Assembly: GCA_963701675.1 (NCBI GenBank)
Contig: OY969623.1
Location: 6,076,001 to 6,140,000 of the forward strand
Direction of reading: 5' to 3'
Origin: G963701675 sp963701675
GTDB taxonomy: Bacteria > Planctomycetota > Planctomycetia > Gemmatales > Gemmataceae
Length of the DNA stretch: 64,000 nt
Below are positions 56,088 to 64,000 of this stretch, in pieces; positions within the stretch are counted from its first letter, which is position 1, and every line of letters begins with the position of its first letter. The translations under genes were made by a program, and so were the position numbers. The notes beneath the pieces are model-generated. The model did no database searches and was not told where the DNA came from. It was given only the letters and a program-made list of their open reading frames with translations.

Positions 56088-57342
56088 CGACGACAAGATC
56101 GCCTGGTACGAGAACGACAGCAGCCAGAACTTCATCGCCCACACCATCACGACCGGAGCGGACGGGGCCCGGAGCGTGTTTGCGGCGGACGTGGACGGCG
56201 ACGGCGACACGGACGTGCTGTCCGCGTCCCCCGGAGATGACAAGATCGCCTGGTACGAGAACGACGGCAGCCAGAACTTCACCGCCCACACCATCAGCAC
56301 CGCCGCGATCGGGGCCTGGAGCGTGTTTGCGGCGGACGTGGACGGCGACGGCGACACCGATGTCCTCTCCGCATCCTATCAAGATGACAAGATCGCCTGG
56401 TACGAGAACGACGGCAGCCAGAACTTCACCGCCCACACCATCAGCACCGCCGCGATCGGGGCCTGGAGCGTATTTGCGGCGGACGTGGACGGTGATGGCG
56501 ATACCGACGTCCTTTCCGCGTCCTATTCTGACGACAAGATCGCCTGGTACGAGAATGATGGCAGCCAGAACTTCACCGCCCACACCATCAGCACCGCCGC
56601 GAATTCGGCCCGGAGCGTGTTTGCGGCGGACGTGGACGGCGACGGCGATACCGACTTCCTTTCCGCGTCCTTATATGACGACAAGATCGCCTGGTATCAG
56701 AACGACGGCGGCCAGAACTTCACCGCCCACACCATCACCAGCGCGGCGAACGGGGCTTACAGTGTGTTTGCGGCAGACGTAGACGGCGACGGCGACACCG
56801 ATGTCCTGTCCGCATCTTGGGGTGACAACAAGATCGCCTGGTACGAGAACGACGGTAGCCAGAACTTCACCGCCCACACCATCACCACCGCCGTGAATGG
56901 GGCCCGGAGCGTGTTTGCGGCGGACGTGGACGGCGACGGCGACCTCGACGTCCTCTCCGCATCCCTCTATGACCAAAAGATCACCTGGTACGAGAACCGT
57001 AATCCCCACAAATTCACCGGCGGACTGCAGACCGATCCCGTTACTCCGACGATTGTGCCGCTCCCTATCCCGCCTTCGCCGGGGCCTATCGGCCAAACGC
57101 GCCAATTCGGAGCCGCGACCGTCAGGGAGCGGTCGGCTCCCCCTCTCCCCAACGGTCGCGGCTCTGAAGTGAACACTTCATCTGACGAGGCGTTCATTGA
57201 TTGCATCTTTGACGCTGAGGAGACACCGCAACCCGCCTGGCAGATGGGTGCCATCAGAAAACGAACACGTTGGGATTGGGAAGATGATATACCAGACATC
57301 GGGCGACTGCTGGATGAGGAGCTGCGAAGAATGCCGAGCTGA
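56086..57342 (+). pseudogene. FG-GAP/VCBS repeat protein, 5'-truncated
   Basis: Six to seven repeats of 49 residues are read: DDKIAWYENDGSQNFTAHTI then FAADVDGDGDTDVLSAS. The DVDGDGDTD loop is a calcium-binding site of FG-GAP/VCBS propellers. The C-terminal tail (RKRTRWDWEDDIPDIGRLLD) is the usual end of such planctomycete proteins. Signal sequence and N-terminus are missing: the frame starts at the junction with the GEVED fragment, and the first Met (56059) lies in foreign sequence. It is probably not expressed as a secreted protein. Confidence 0.75.
56090..56985 (+). repeat. 147-bp tandem repeats in the FG-GAP gene
   Basis: GACAAGATCGCCTGGTACGA recurs at 147-base intervals (about 56238, 56385, 56532, 56679 and 56826, plus the edges). 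Units are highly similar, which suggests recent amplification. Confidence 0.85.
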
Positions 57343-57377
57343 CGTTCGGGCAATACTTGACACTTAGCCGTTGATGG

Positions 57378-57560
57378 TCAGGCTCTCAGCAGCGAAGGCG
57401 GTCCCATGCGTCACTGCTCCCCCGGCGCTGAGCGCGGCGGCGACCAACACGGAGACCCGCAGGAGGGCGGTAAGCTTTTGAACCCGGGCGCGAAGGCGCA
57501 GGACTTCCTTCTGTAACCGAAGCGTGTCCATGTCGATGACATCGACGGTGACGACTTGGG
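57378..57560 (-). pseudogene. Transposase N-terminal fragment
   Basis: The minus strand reads DTLRLQKEVLRLRARVQKLT then ALLRVSVLVAAALSAGG, the leading coiled coil of a planctomycete integrase-core transposase. The frame then ends. The pieces at 30607 and 37105 could come from the same transposase family. Confidence 0.5.
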
Positions 57561-58108
57561 CATCGGGCTTTGTCAGCCAGCCACGGCCGTGGACCGAGGG
57601 ACGCCGCGCCGGACAGCGCCATCAATGTCGCGAGTCGTCCGGACCAGATCTCGAAAGCGGTGATCATAGCGGCGCTGGGTGCAAGTTCGGGTGTCCATGC
57701 CGCTATGATGGCGTTCGCAGCACGCGAAGCCAGCAGCCTACCGTTCACGTCCGAGCGGATCGACTAACGTGGCCAAAACTCGCGCAAAAAAGTCCAGAAG
57801 GTCGTGACAAACAGCTATGCAATAGCGCAGACTGCCGCGTGCATTGCCGTTACCCAGATCGTGGCCGGCATTGAGATCAGCAAGTCGTACAACGTGGCAG
57901 GTGGTCATTAGGAAGCGATCTTCGAGGGGTTCCAGGCGCGGCCGCTGGTGGTCACGATCAATTCTTCAGCGAGATAGATTTAATAGTCCCATCGCCTGCC
58001 TGTCCTCCTTCACAACCGAAGGTATGCGCGCGAAACGTCCCCCATATGTTAGGGCGTGATTTCAGGCCAAACCGGACGCGCCATGGTAGTGGTACGTTTT
58101 GAGAAATT
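57561..58108. other. No recognisable gene
   Basis: A frame at 57570-57767 (INVASRPDQISKAVIIAALG) has no clear homology, and the rest is non-coding. Confidence 0.35.
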
Positions 58109-58471
58109 TTATCTTAGGATTGACTGCCGACACGCTTCAAAACCGTCCATCCATCCGCGAACAAAAATCTCGTTCTCATCGGTAAGCCGCATCGCATCTA
58201 TCTTTTCATCGGCCGAATCCAGCCATCCGTGTTCTTCCCATTTCATGCAGGTGCGCCATCCGGTGCGATAGCCATCAGAATACAATTCCGGTCCACTGAC
58301 CTCGCGCGGATGACCGTGTTTCGGGTTAAGCAACACGGTATCAGGCACGTCTGTTGGCACTTGAGGAATCGGCACTTCGAGTTTGGTTTTTCGTGTAGCG
58401 TAGACTCCAGCAAACAGGCCGATGAAACACAATATGCCAAGTGCCACAACGACGCCTTTGACGGAACGCAT
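58109..58471 (-). CDS. Small membrane-anchored protein
   Basis: The protein has 120 residues. GGGAGG precedes ATG 58471. One N-terminal helix (VVVALGILCFIGLFAGVYA) is followed by a soluble domain with YSDGYRTGWRTCMKWEEHGW and VRGWMDGFEACRQSIL. The paired cysteines and the G-W-x-x-G/C pattern repeat twice, suggesting a small duplicated helical hairpin. I do not recognise the family. It lies alone. Confidence 0.65.
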   Translation of the reverse strand: MRSVKGVVVALGILCFIGLFAGVYATRKTKLEVPIPQVPTDVPDTVLLNPKHGHPREVSGPELYSDGYRTGWRTCMKWEEHGWLDSADEKIDAMRLTDENEIFVRGWMDGFEACRQSILR

Positions 58472-58919
58472 GGAGTGAAACCTCCCAGTTACTGCATCAC
58501 CTCATTGTACAGGTCTTCTAAACTCCAAAGCCGATCCGTAACCTTAGCTTTCATGGCCGGAGTAACGCGAAGCGTCCGGGGACGCCAAACGAAGTTGAAG
58601 TAGGCAACGTGAGTGGCTTTGCCTCCAGGAGGCGCCGCACACCAGTACCGGCAAATTCTTCGGGATCGAAAAGGAATTCCGTGGTAAACGGTTAGCCGCG
58701 CTTCGCAGAATCACCGAAATGCGAAAACCAGGGAGTGAGTTCCTTCGTCTCCCTTCGGGCTCCCAACGCGAACCTCGTCACTGTGGCGTTACAATAGTGG
58801 GGTGGCAAGTTTCACTCTTACCGATTTTCGGCCGAGGATTTCGGCGAAAATTGCCGCACACACGGCTCCATCGCGGCTGTCTCGTAAAAGGGCGGTGCGG
58901 CGCCTGCTTCGGCGCGATC
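58472..58919. other. No recognisable gene
   Basis: Only shadow frames are present. It should include the promoter of the 58109 gene, but no clear motif was seen. Confidence 0.35.
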
Positions 58920-60713
58920 TCATTTCTTGGGCACTTTCTTCTCCACCTGACCCGCGACCCGCTCCATCGTTGTCTTGAGAACCTTTTTGATGTCTGCAAA
59001 CTTGGTATCAGGATCGTTGTTGTAATCCATTAGGCGGTGTTGATACTTCTTGTCGGTTGTCAGACGCTCGACCGTCTTCCTGACCTCTTCCAGGGCGGGC
59101 TGCCGGTGCTCGAACTTGCCTGTCACCTCAAGGCAGGCCTTGTGCAAGGCAGTGTACAGGCTCCAGGTTTTATCTTCTTTCGCGTAGCGGCGCTCACACT
59201 TCCGGTTCCACTTTGATTCGTCAGCTAGGATTTCATCTGCCTTTCGCAAGATGTTCAGGTCCGTTCGGTTCAGCGCGGGTGTCCCGGCGGCGGCAGCTGC
59301 GGGCTTGTTCGCTTCGGCTTCCACGTCCGCCAGCATCTTGTCCAGCGTTTCACGTGTCAACAACGTGCCGCCCACGATCACACTGCTGATCTTCTTGGTG
59401 TTCTTGATGTCCTGGAGGGGATCGGCGTCGAGCAGGACGAGGTCGGCGAGCTTCCCCTTCGCGACGATACCGAGGTCATTTTCCCGCCCCAGGAACTTGG
59501 CCGGGTTGAGCGTCGCAGTTTGCAGGGCGTCCATCGGTGACAGCCCGGCCTCAACGAACAGTGCCAACTCGTCGTGCAGGCTGAAGCCGGGGAAGACGTA
59601 CGGCACGCCGGGCGTGTCGGTGCCGGCCAGCAACGGCACGCCGGCCTGATGCATTGCCCGCACCAGACCCGTCGCCCCCTTGTACCTGCGCTTCAGCCCG
59701 GCGACCGTCTCCGGCGACAGCTTCATCAGCGACCAGTACGAGCGGAAGGACGGGGGCATGTACTTGACGCGCGGGTCAGCGATGAACGAGGGCTCGTCGA
59801 GGCTGACCAGGGACCGCAGGACGGTCAGGGTGGGGACCTGCCGGGTGCCGTTGCGGACGAAGCGGGCGTAGAGGGCGCGGGCCTTCTCATCGCTGAAGGA
59901 ATCCGCGGCCCGGGCGCCGATGCGCCCCAGCAGCTCCCACGCCGCCTGGTTGTCCGCCATGGACAGGGCCGCGACCGCCTCGCGGCGCAGCTCGTCCTCC
60001 CGGTCCGAGCAGGCCAGCTCGACCCCGGTGAGGTGCTCGATGCTCTTTTGGCCCAGGTCGGACGCCTCGGCGGCGCTGACCGACTCGGGGACGTGGCCGG
60101 CGAGGGGGAGGCCCTGCTTCTTCGCCTCATCCACGATGGCCAGGTACGTCTCGCGGGGCAGCTTGGTGTAGACCTTGACGAAGTCTGCGCCCATCTGCTT
60201 CAGCTTGCGGACGGCCTCGCGCCCCTGCCCGGCGTCGGCGGCGACGAGAGAGCCGGGCACGAAAGGCTTGGGACCGTCCACCAGAGGTCCGGCGGCGACG
60301 ATCCGCGGGCCGGACTGTCTGCCCTCCTGGACCTGCTTGCGCATGCCGAAGATGACGTCGGCGTCGAGAGCGTGCATGTCGCGCACGCCGGTGACGCCGT
60401 TGGCCAGGTACAGCGCGAGGTAGGACGGGCCGGCGGAGTGGACGTGCATGTCCCACAGGCCGGGGATGAGGTACTTCCCGTTACCGTCCACGACCCGGGC
60501 CCCCTGCGGTACCCGGACGTCGCCGGACTTGCCGACGGCCGTGATCCGGTCGCCGGTGACGACGACCGTCATGCCTGGCTGGGCCGGCGCCCCGGTGGCG
60601 TCGATGACGGTGACGCCGGTGATGGCCAGCGCCCTGGCGGGCACGTCCTCGGCGCGGGCAGGGAGCGCCCCGACCAGGGCGGCGATGGTAAGGCAAGCGG
60701 TCAGGTGTCTCAT
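58920..60713 (-). CDS. Secreted amidohydrolase (imidazolonepropionase-like) with C-terminal extension
   Basis: The protein has 597 residues from ATG 60713 (GGAGAG upstream). A signal peptide (MRHLTACLTIAALVGALPARA) leads into the metal-dependent amidohydrolase fold: WDMHVHS (His90/His92), FVKVYTK (candidate carbamylated Lys), LAGHVPESVSAAEA, SIEHLTG and LLAGTDTPG. About 110 extra residues at the end (NILRKADEILADESKWNRKC, YQHRLMDYNNDP) form a separate helical domain not found in standard members. It probably cleaves a cyclic amide or peptide-like substrate in the periplasm. GC content and codon use look higher than in the flanking relic zones. Confidence 0.9.
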   Translation of the reverse strand: MRHLTACLTIAALVGALPARAEDVPARALAITGVTVIDATGAPAQPGMTVVVTGDRITAVGKSGDVRVPQGARVVDGNGKYLIPGLWDMHVHSAGPSYLALYLANGVTGVRDMHALDADVIFGMRKQVQEGRQSGPRIVAAGPLVDGPKPFVPGSLVAADAGQGREAVRKLKQMGADFVKVYTKLPRETYLAIVDEAKKQGLPLAGHVPESVSAAEASDLGQKSIEHLTGVELACSDREDELRREAVAALSMADNQAAWELLGRIGARAADSFSDEKARALYARFVRNGTRQVPTLTVLRSLVSLDEPSFIADPRVKYMPPSFRSYWSLMKLSPETVAGLKRRYKGATGLVRAMHQAGVPLLAGTDTPGVPYVFPGFSLHDELALFVEAGLSPMDALQTATLNPAKFLGRENDLGIVAKGKLADLVLLDADPLQDIKNTKKISSVIVGGTLLTRETLDKMLADVEAEANKPAAAAAGTPALNRTDLNILRKADEILADESKWNRKCERRYAKEDKTWSLYTALHKACLEVTGKFEHRQPALEEVRKTVERLTTDKKYQHRLMDYNNDPDTKFADIKKVLKTTMERVAGQVEKKVPKK

Positions 60714-61219
60714 GGGACTCTCCGGCTGGTGATCACGAGTTAGCAGGGTCCATGATAGGATTATTCGGCGCTGGCGTTGCCGGGCCGGACAACGGCGTTC
60801 GGTTGGTCCGGTTGCCATCAGGCGAGGCGGCGGAAATCCGATGAGCACCGCAGAGTTCCTCGATCGAGTCCCTGCTGGCGGATGGCGTCGCGTTGATCGA
60901 AGCGCGCGGCGGCTGGCAACTTTACGTGCGTCGGTCCGAAACGCCGCGGGCTGCCGTACGCGGATGCGATCTTCTCCGCGTGCTACAAGGTCTATAGCAC
61001 CTAGCCTCTTGGGCGGCCGGCGCTAACTCCAGCCTCGCATGAGTCAGTTTTTCGAACGGCCTAAACCGCAAGGGGAGGCGCTGCTATGCGATGAGTTGCT
61101 TCTTCTTCGCCATCGCTACCTGCTAGAAACTTGGATCGCGGTTGCCGTATGCAGCAGCGTGTTGTTATGCCGCGTACGGATTTCGTCGCCATCATTCGAG
61201 TGCATCGCCGGAAGCGCCT
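60714..61219. other. No intact gene
   Basis: A short frame at about 60860-61000 reads SLLADGVALIEARGGWQLYV, then breaks; it is not assignable. The remainder shows nothing. Confidence 0.35.
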
Positions 61220-61441
61220 CTATCTCTTGAACTCCCGCCAGCGTCTTTCTTGCTCTTCCGGCGAAAGATCTTCGACGTGCGTCGCAATCCACCAAATGTT
61301 TCCGAACGGATCCTTCACGCCGCCGTACCGTTCGCCGGAGGGTAGGTCCATCATCTCAAAAACCGAGACCCCACCTGCAGCCAACGCCTGTTGATAGACG
61401 GTATCGCAATCTGGCACATACAGATAGATCGAGGTCGGCAT
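61220..61441 (-). pseudogene. VOC protein, C-terminal half
   Basis: The 73 codons MPTSIYLYVPDCDTVYQQAL through SPEEQERRWREFKR are almost identical to the VOC gene at 27809, but the first half is missing. The homology breaks at about 61445. It preserves the original C-terminus that the other copy lost. Confidence 0.85.
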
Positions 61442-61669
61442 GGGACCGAACGGTCGGAATGGCTACGTTTTTCGCCAGCGGCAACTTGCAGCTGGTTGCA
61501 CAAGACATCAATTCGCAACGATCATCAGCTGACCTCGAGGCCAGAGTCCGTGAATTGGAAGCAATGATGGACGTTTAGACTTTCATGAGCCGACGTCGCG
61601 ACAAACACCTTACCCGACGTGACTGGTTACAGTGTGGCGGGCATCTAGCCTTCGCCGCCGATAGCTTCA

Positions 61670-61798
61670 CATAGCGGATGCGCTGACCACAATCGGTGTG
61701 TGCGCGGGTGAATCACCAGCGCCTCGTGACCATCCCGGTCAAAGCCTATCCGGCCACGACCACCACAACTGAAACGCACTGCCATCAAATCCAAGCCC
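61670..61798. pseudogene. Scrambled fragment of a second Ku gene
   Basis: On the plus strand, 61724-61797 reads RLVTIPVKAYPATTTTTETH then CHQIQ, matching SLVTIPVKAYPAIQTSTETH in the intact Ku. On the minus strand, 61670-61702 reads HTDCGQRIRYV, the piece that should follow (HAECGQRIRYL). The two parts are now head to head, so the gene was broken by a local inversion. Confidence 0.7.
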
Positions 61799-62052
61799 GC
61801 GAACTGGTAGTCCGGGTGAAAGCTCGCGACCTGAATGATTCCCCCGAGGCCGAGATCCTGTACCGTCTTGGTCCGCGACAATCAGAAAATCGTTGTAGTC
61901 GACGAACTTCACGAGTCGGCTCACGATTCGGTGGATTCAATCGAGGGAGCGTCGAAGTTTCGGCGCTCGACCTCCTAACTGAACGAATACGTCGCGGCTC
62001 ACACCCACGGAAACAGCTTCGTGCCAATTTCGGGGATCGGCAGAAACGAGCA

Positions 62053-62118
62053 GATGCGAGGGTCTGGGACCTCATCTCTCGACCTGTCAACAAACGGGGC
62101 GAGTTTTTGCTGCGACGA
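62053..62118 (-). repeat. Dispersed repeat R1, inverted copy joined to R2
   Basis: GATGCGAGGGTCTGGGACCT then CTCGACCTGTCAACAAACGG and GGCGAGTTTTTGCTGC is the reverse complement of 20434-20505. R2 copy c follows with no gap. Confidence 0.7.
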
Positions 62119-62335
62119 TCAGCTCCCCTTGCGCAATTCGAACTCTTGACCCAGTTGTTTACAAGTCAAGGTCGTCAACAACTGGGTCAAGCATCGTTCG
62201 GCCTGTTTTTCCCGGCGTTTTCTAGAGACATCAGAGATCGCTTGTGCAGTTCACAAACGGGGCGGGATTTCGGATGTTCGAAATCGGAGCCCGCTGGGCG
62301 CTGCCTTCGCCGTCGAGGCGCCAGGTCGGAGTGGC
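62119..62335 (+). repeat. Dispersed repeat R2, copy c
   Basis: Matches copies a and b. Here the first inverted repeat is perfect over 12 bases: GACCCAGTTGTT/AACAACTGGGTC. The second, GATTTCG...CGAAATC, is also kept. Confidence 0.85.
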
Positions 62336-62408
62336 GGATGAACTGACTTGTCGAACGTCCGTGCTCGGCGCTGCCAGCAGAGCAGGTCGGTGTGGTCGAA
62401 GTAGCGGA

Positions 62409-62640
62409 TCATGGTTTGGTGTCCCAATGAGCTTGAGCGTGCCAGCAACGTCGTTGTTCCTCCCAGTCCCAGCGCGCGGCGATGGCCAGGAGTGTGGCTA
62501 CGGGGATTGGGTCTGGGCCGTGTCGGGTTCGGCAAAACAGAATGGTTTCCTGAAGATCGGGCGCCAGATAGCGTAGGCGCATAATTTGGCTGATGCGCGC
62601 GCGGCTGACCTGGCCCAGGCGCGCCAGTTCTGAACGGCAC
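62409..62640 (-). pseudogene. ParB-like HTH protein, C-terminal fragment
   Basis: It reads ELARLGQVSRARISQIMRLR then YLAPDLQETILFCRTRHG and ends EEQRRCWHAQAHWDTKP. The first 45 residues are replaced by unrelated sequence at about 62632. The following 62641-62957 has only unassigned frames, including a 22-residue LEPLE-type start at 62779. Confidence 0.8.
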
Positions 62641-62778
62641 GATTGACATCGGGGCGTTCGAAGTGCAAGCGACGCAGGTGAAGCCACCTTCGCATCGTCC
62701 GGGCACTGAACTTCTCACCCTGGTGATAGCCACGGCCGACTTCGAATCGCTTTCCTAACGAACAGAGGAGTTTGGTTC

Positions 62779-62850
62779 ATGCACTCGCAAATATTGAAAG
62801 GTTGCCTACGCCTCGAACCCCTCGAAGTCGAATGCCGATTATCAGTTTTA
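62779..62850 (+). other. Remnant N-terminus of an LExLExR-type secreted protein
   Basis: ATG 62779 reads MHSQILKGCLRLEPLEVECR, which fits the planctomycete LEPLE-type export start. No continuing protein exists, so it is a stub. Confidence 0.4.
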
Positions 62851-62957
62851 TGCCACCGTGCTATTCGTCAAGGCGTATCTACTGGACTGAGGGAGGTGCG
62901 AGCCGCGGCAAAAATTGATTGTCGACGCCCTATGGCGAGCTGTAAACACTCGGTCAA

Positions 62958-63125
62958 GTTTTTGATTCATCGACCGGGTCCCCGCGCGCAATTCGAACTT
63001 TTTGACCGAGTTGTTACCACCCCCTAAGAGCCGCGAGCGCGCCAGATGGCGTTTGGCCTGTTTTTCTCGGCACTTTCTAGAGATATGAGAGATCGCTTTA
63101 GCTGATTACAAACGGGGCGGGAATT
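62958..63125 (+). repeat. Dispersed repeat R2, divergent copy d
   Basis: Shares GCGCAATTCGAACTTTTTGA, TTGGCCTGTTTTTCTCGGCA and AGAGATCGCTT with copy a, but the first inverted repeat has decayed. It lies just beyond the HTH stop codon, exactly as copy a does. Confidence 0.7.
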
Positions 63126-63179
63126 TCGCACAACACTTTTGTGCACTATCGGCGAGCGGCGATTCTGACGCCTTCGAAT

Positions 63180-63554
63180 TCACTTTCGCGCGCGATGTGG
63201 GCGCTGGCGGAGTCGCGCGTTCCAGCAGCGGCGCTGATCTTGCCATGCGAATAACCTCGCGATGGCGAGGAGATCGACGAGCGTAATCGGATCCCGGCCT
63301 CGACGTGTGGGCGGCAGGAACAGGATGGTCTCTTGAAGATCGGGCGCTAAGTTGAGCAAGCTCAGGATATGGCTCACGCGAGCGCGACTGACATGGCCCA
63401 ATCGCGCCAATTCGGCATAGTCGGCAACCACGCCGGCGTCGATGAGACCTTGGAAGCGGTGCGCCAGAGCCAGCAAACGGGCTACACGAGGTGTACGGCC
63501 TGGCGTCGGTTCGGCTTTCTGGGCCAGCCGACAGGCAATGGTTCGGCGCCTCAT
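63180..63554 (-). CDS. ParB-like HTH protein paired with a recombinase
   Basis: The protein has 124 residues. TPRVARLLALAHRFQGLI, the helix-turn-helix YAELARLGHVSRARVSHILS, LLNLAPDLQETILFLP and FAWQDQRRCW define the family. ATG 63554 overlaps the recombinase stop (ATGA) as at 13316-13319, giving coupled translation. It has its own stop after the conserved core, unlike the 12627 copy. DNA-binding partner of the recombinase (inferred). Confidence 0.85.
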   Translation of the reverse strand: MRRRTIACRLAQKAEPTPGRTPRVARLLALAHRFQGLIDAGVVADYAELARLGHVSRARVSHILSLLNLAPDLQETILFLPPTRRGRDPITLVDLLAIARLFAWQDQRRCWNARLRQRPHRARK

Positions 63555-64000
63555 GGAATGACTCCGTCGACTTGGGCATCGGCATGGAAGCTAATGGTCG
63601 CCTGACGCTCATCAGCATCGTAGTCGATCCGCTGCACAAGGTTCCCAACCAAGCGAGCGCGATGACCGGCGCTGGACGCGGTGTCGATTATAGACCAGTC
63701 GCCTTGTGCGCCAAGCTGGTTCAAGACCAGCCGTTCGATGTCCGGCGCGGCGACCGTATTCGATTTACCCGAGTTGTGCTTCCAAGTCTGCCGGCAAACG
63801 TAGTAGCCGTAACGTTTGCCGTTGCGGGCCGTATGGGTGGGCGTCATCGGCCCGCCACAAGCCGCACAATGCAGCACTCCCTGGAGCAAGGCGCCCGAGG
63901 GCGTGCGCACTTTGGACGCCGCTGGCCGGGAGCGGCGTGCCAGCAACGCCTGGACCTTGTCCCAGGTCGTGGTCGTGATGATCGCCGGATGCTCCCCGGC
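63551..64000 (-). CDS. Serine recombinase, partial at the window edge
   Basis: The C-terminal 150 residues are visible: AGEHPAIITTTTWDKVQALL, the zinc ribbon HCAACGGPMTPTHTARNGKR, RQTWKHNSGKSNTVAAPDIE and RIDYDADERQATISF. The reading frame stays open to base 64000, so the catalytic domain lies outside. It is homologous to the recombinases at 13316 and 20908, not identical. Confidence 0.9.
   Translation of the reverse strand, partial: AGEHPAIITTTTWDKVQALLARRSRPAASKVRTPSGALLQGVLHCAACGGPMTPTHTARNGKRYGYYVCRQTWKHNSGKSNTVAAPDIERLVLNQLGAQGDWSIIDTASSAGHRARLVGNLVQRIDYDADERQATISFHADAQVDGVIP

Noticed and set aside
56090..56985. CRISPR-like regular repeats
   Set aside because: The period is 147 bases and the repeats encode FG-GAP units in one frame; there are no short repeats with unique spacers.
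59574..60743. A long plus-strand frame opposite the amidohydrolase
   Set aside because: Antisense shadow in GC-rich DNA; the minus strand contains the HxH and GTD motifs.

Overview
The window looks like chromosome of a Planctomycetota bacterium, probably a Gemmatales-type member. The evidence is two DUF1559 proteins with type IV pilin-like N-termini (FTLIELLVVIAIIGILIALLLP), three very large Ser/Thr kinases fused to WD40 repeats, and secreted proteins that open with the LExLExR-type motif. Other planctomycete-like traits are SBBP, FG-GAP and beta-helix repeat proteins, a remnant ECF sigma factor upstream of a kinase, and a secreted c-type cytochrome/PHM-like protein. No rRNA, tRNA or CRISPR array was seen.

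Layout. 0-12 kb: a 5'-partial kinase-WD40 gene, a MITE-like element, a CHAT/NB-ARC/TPR protein, a secreted endonuclease/phosphatase-family protein, two HEPN-like genes (one frameshifted), a cardiolipin synthase/slipin deletion fusion and a DUF1559 gene. 12.3-20.5 kb: the most interesting block. It is a leftward gene train: ParB-domain DNA methylase, broken small HTH gene, small ORF, HARE-HTH protein, Ku, a minimal ATP-dependent DNA ligase, DUF2924, serine recombinase and ParB-like HTH protein. It is bounded by repeats that recur elsewhere. I read it as a serine-recombinase mobile element carrying a two-gene end-joining module. 20.8-31 kb: a graveyard of gene fragments (recombinase, HTH, DUF6933, DUF2924, SBBP, hydrolase) around an SBBP-repeat protein, a zinc-ribbon protein, a VOC protein and a frameshifted CHAT protein. 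30.9-36.3 kb: a large beta-helix protein and a frameshifted S9 peptidase. 37.3-40.8 kb: a second kinase-WD40. 41-46.3 kb: a leftward run of secreted proteins (lipoprotein, DUF1559, PhnD-like binding protein, redoxin, cytochrome c/PHM-like, another lipoprotein). 46.7-51.3 kb: an HTH cassette between two direct repeats, then a third kinase-WD40. 51.4-53.4 kb: a group II intron with its reverse transcriptase. 53.9-60.7 kb: a hypothetical secreted protein, a collage of truncated GEVED and FG-GAP genes, a small membrane protein and a secreted amidohydrolase. 60.7-64 kb: further relics, including a scrambled piece of a second Ku gene, ending in another HTH/recombinase pair cut by the window edge.

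A recurring theme is the recombinase plus ParB-like HTH pair. Complete or broken members lie near 7.5, 13-14.5, 21, 30.4, 47, 62.5 and 63.2-64 kb, often next to one dispersed repeat that contains two palindromes. Together with Ku, ligase and methylase genes this suggests a planctomycete mobile-element family that relocates often and leaves truncated debris. At least seven single-base frameshifts are visible; some could be assembly errors, so pseudogene calls based only on a frameshift are less certain than those based on truncation junctions.
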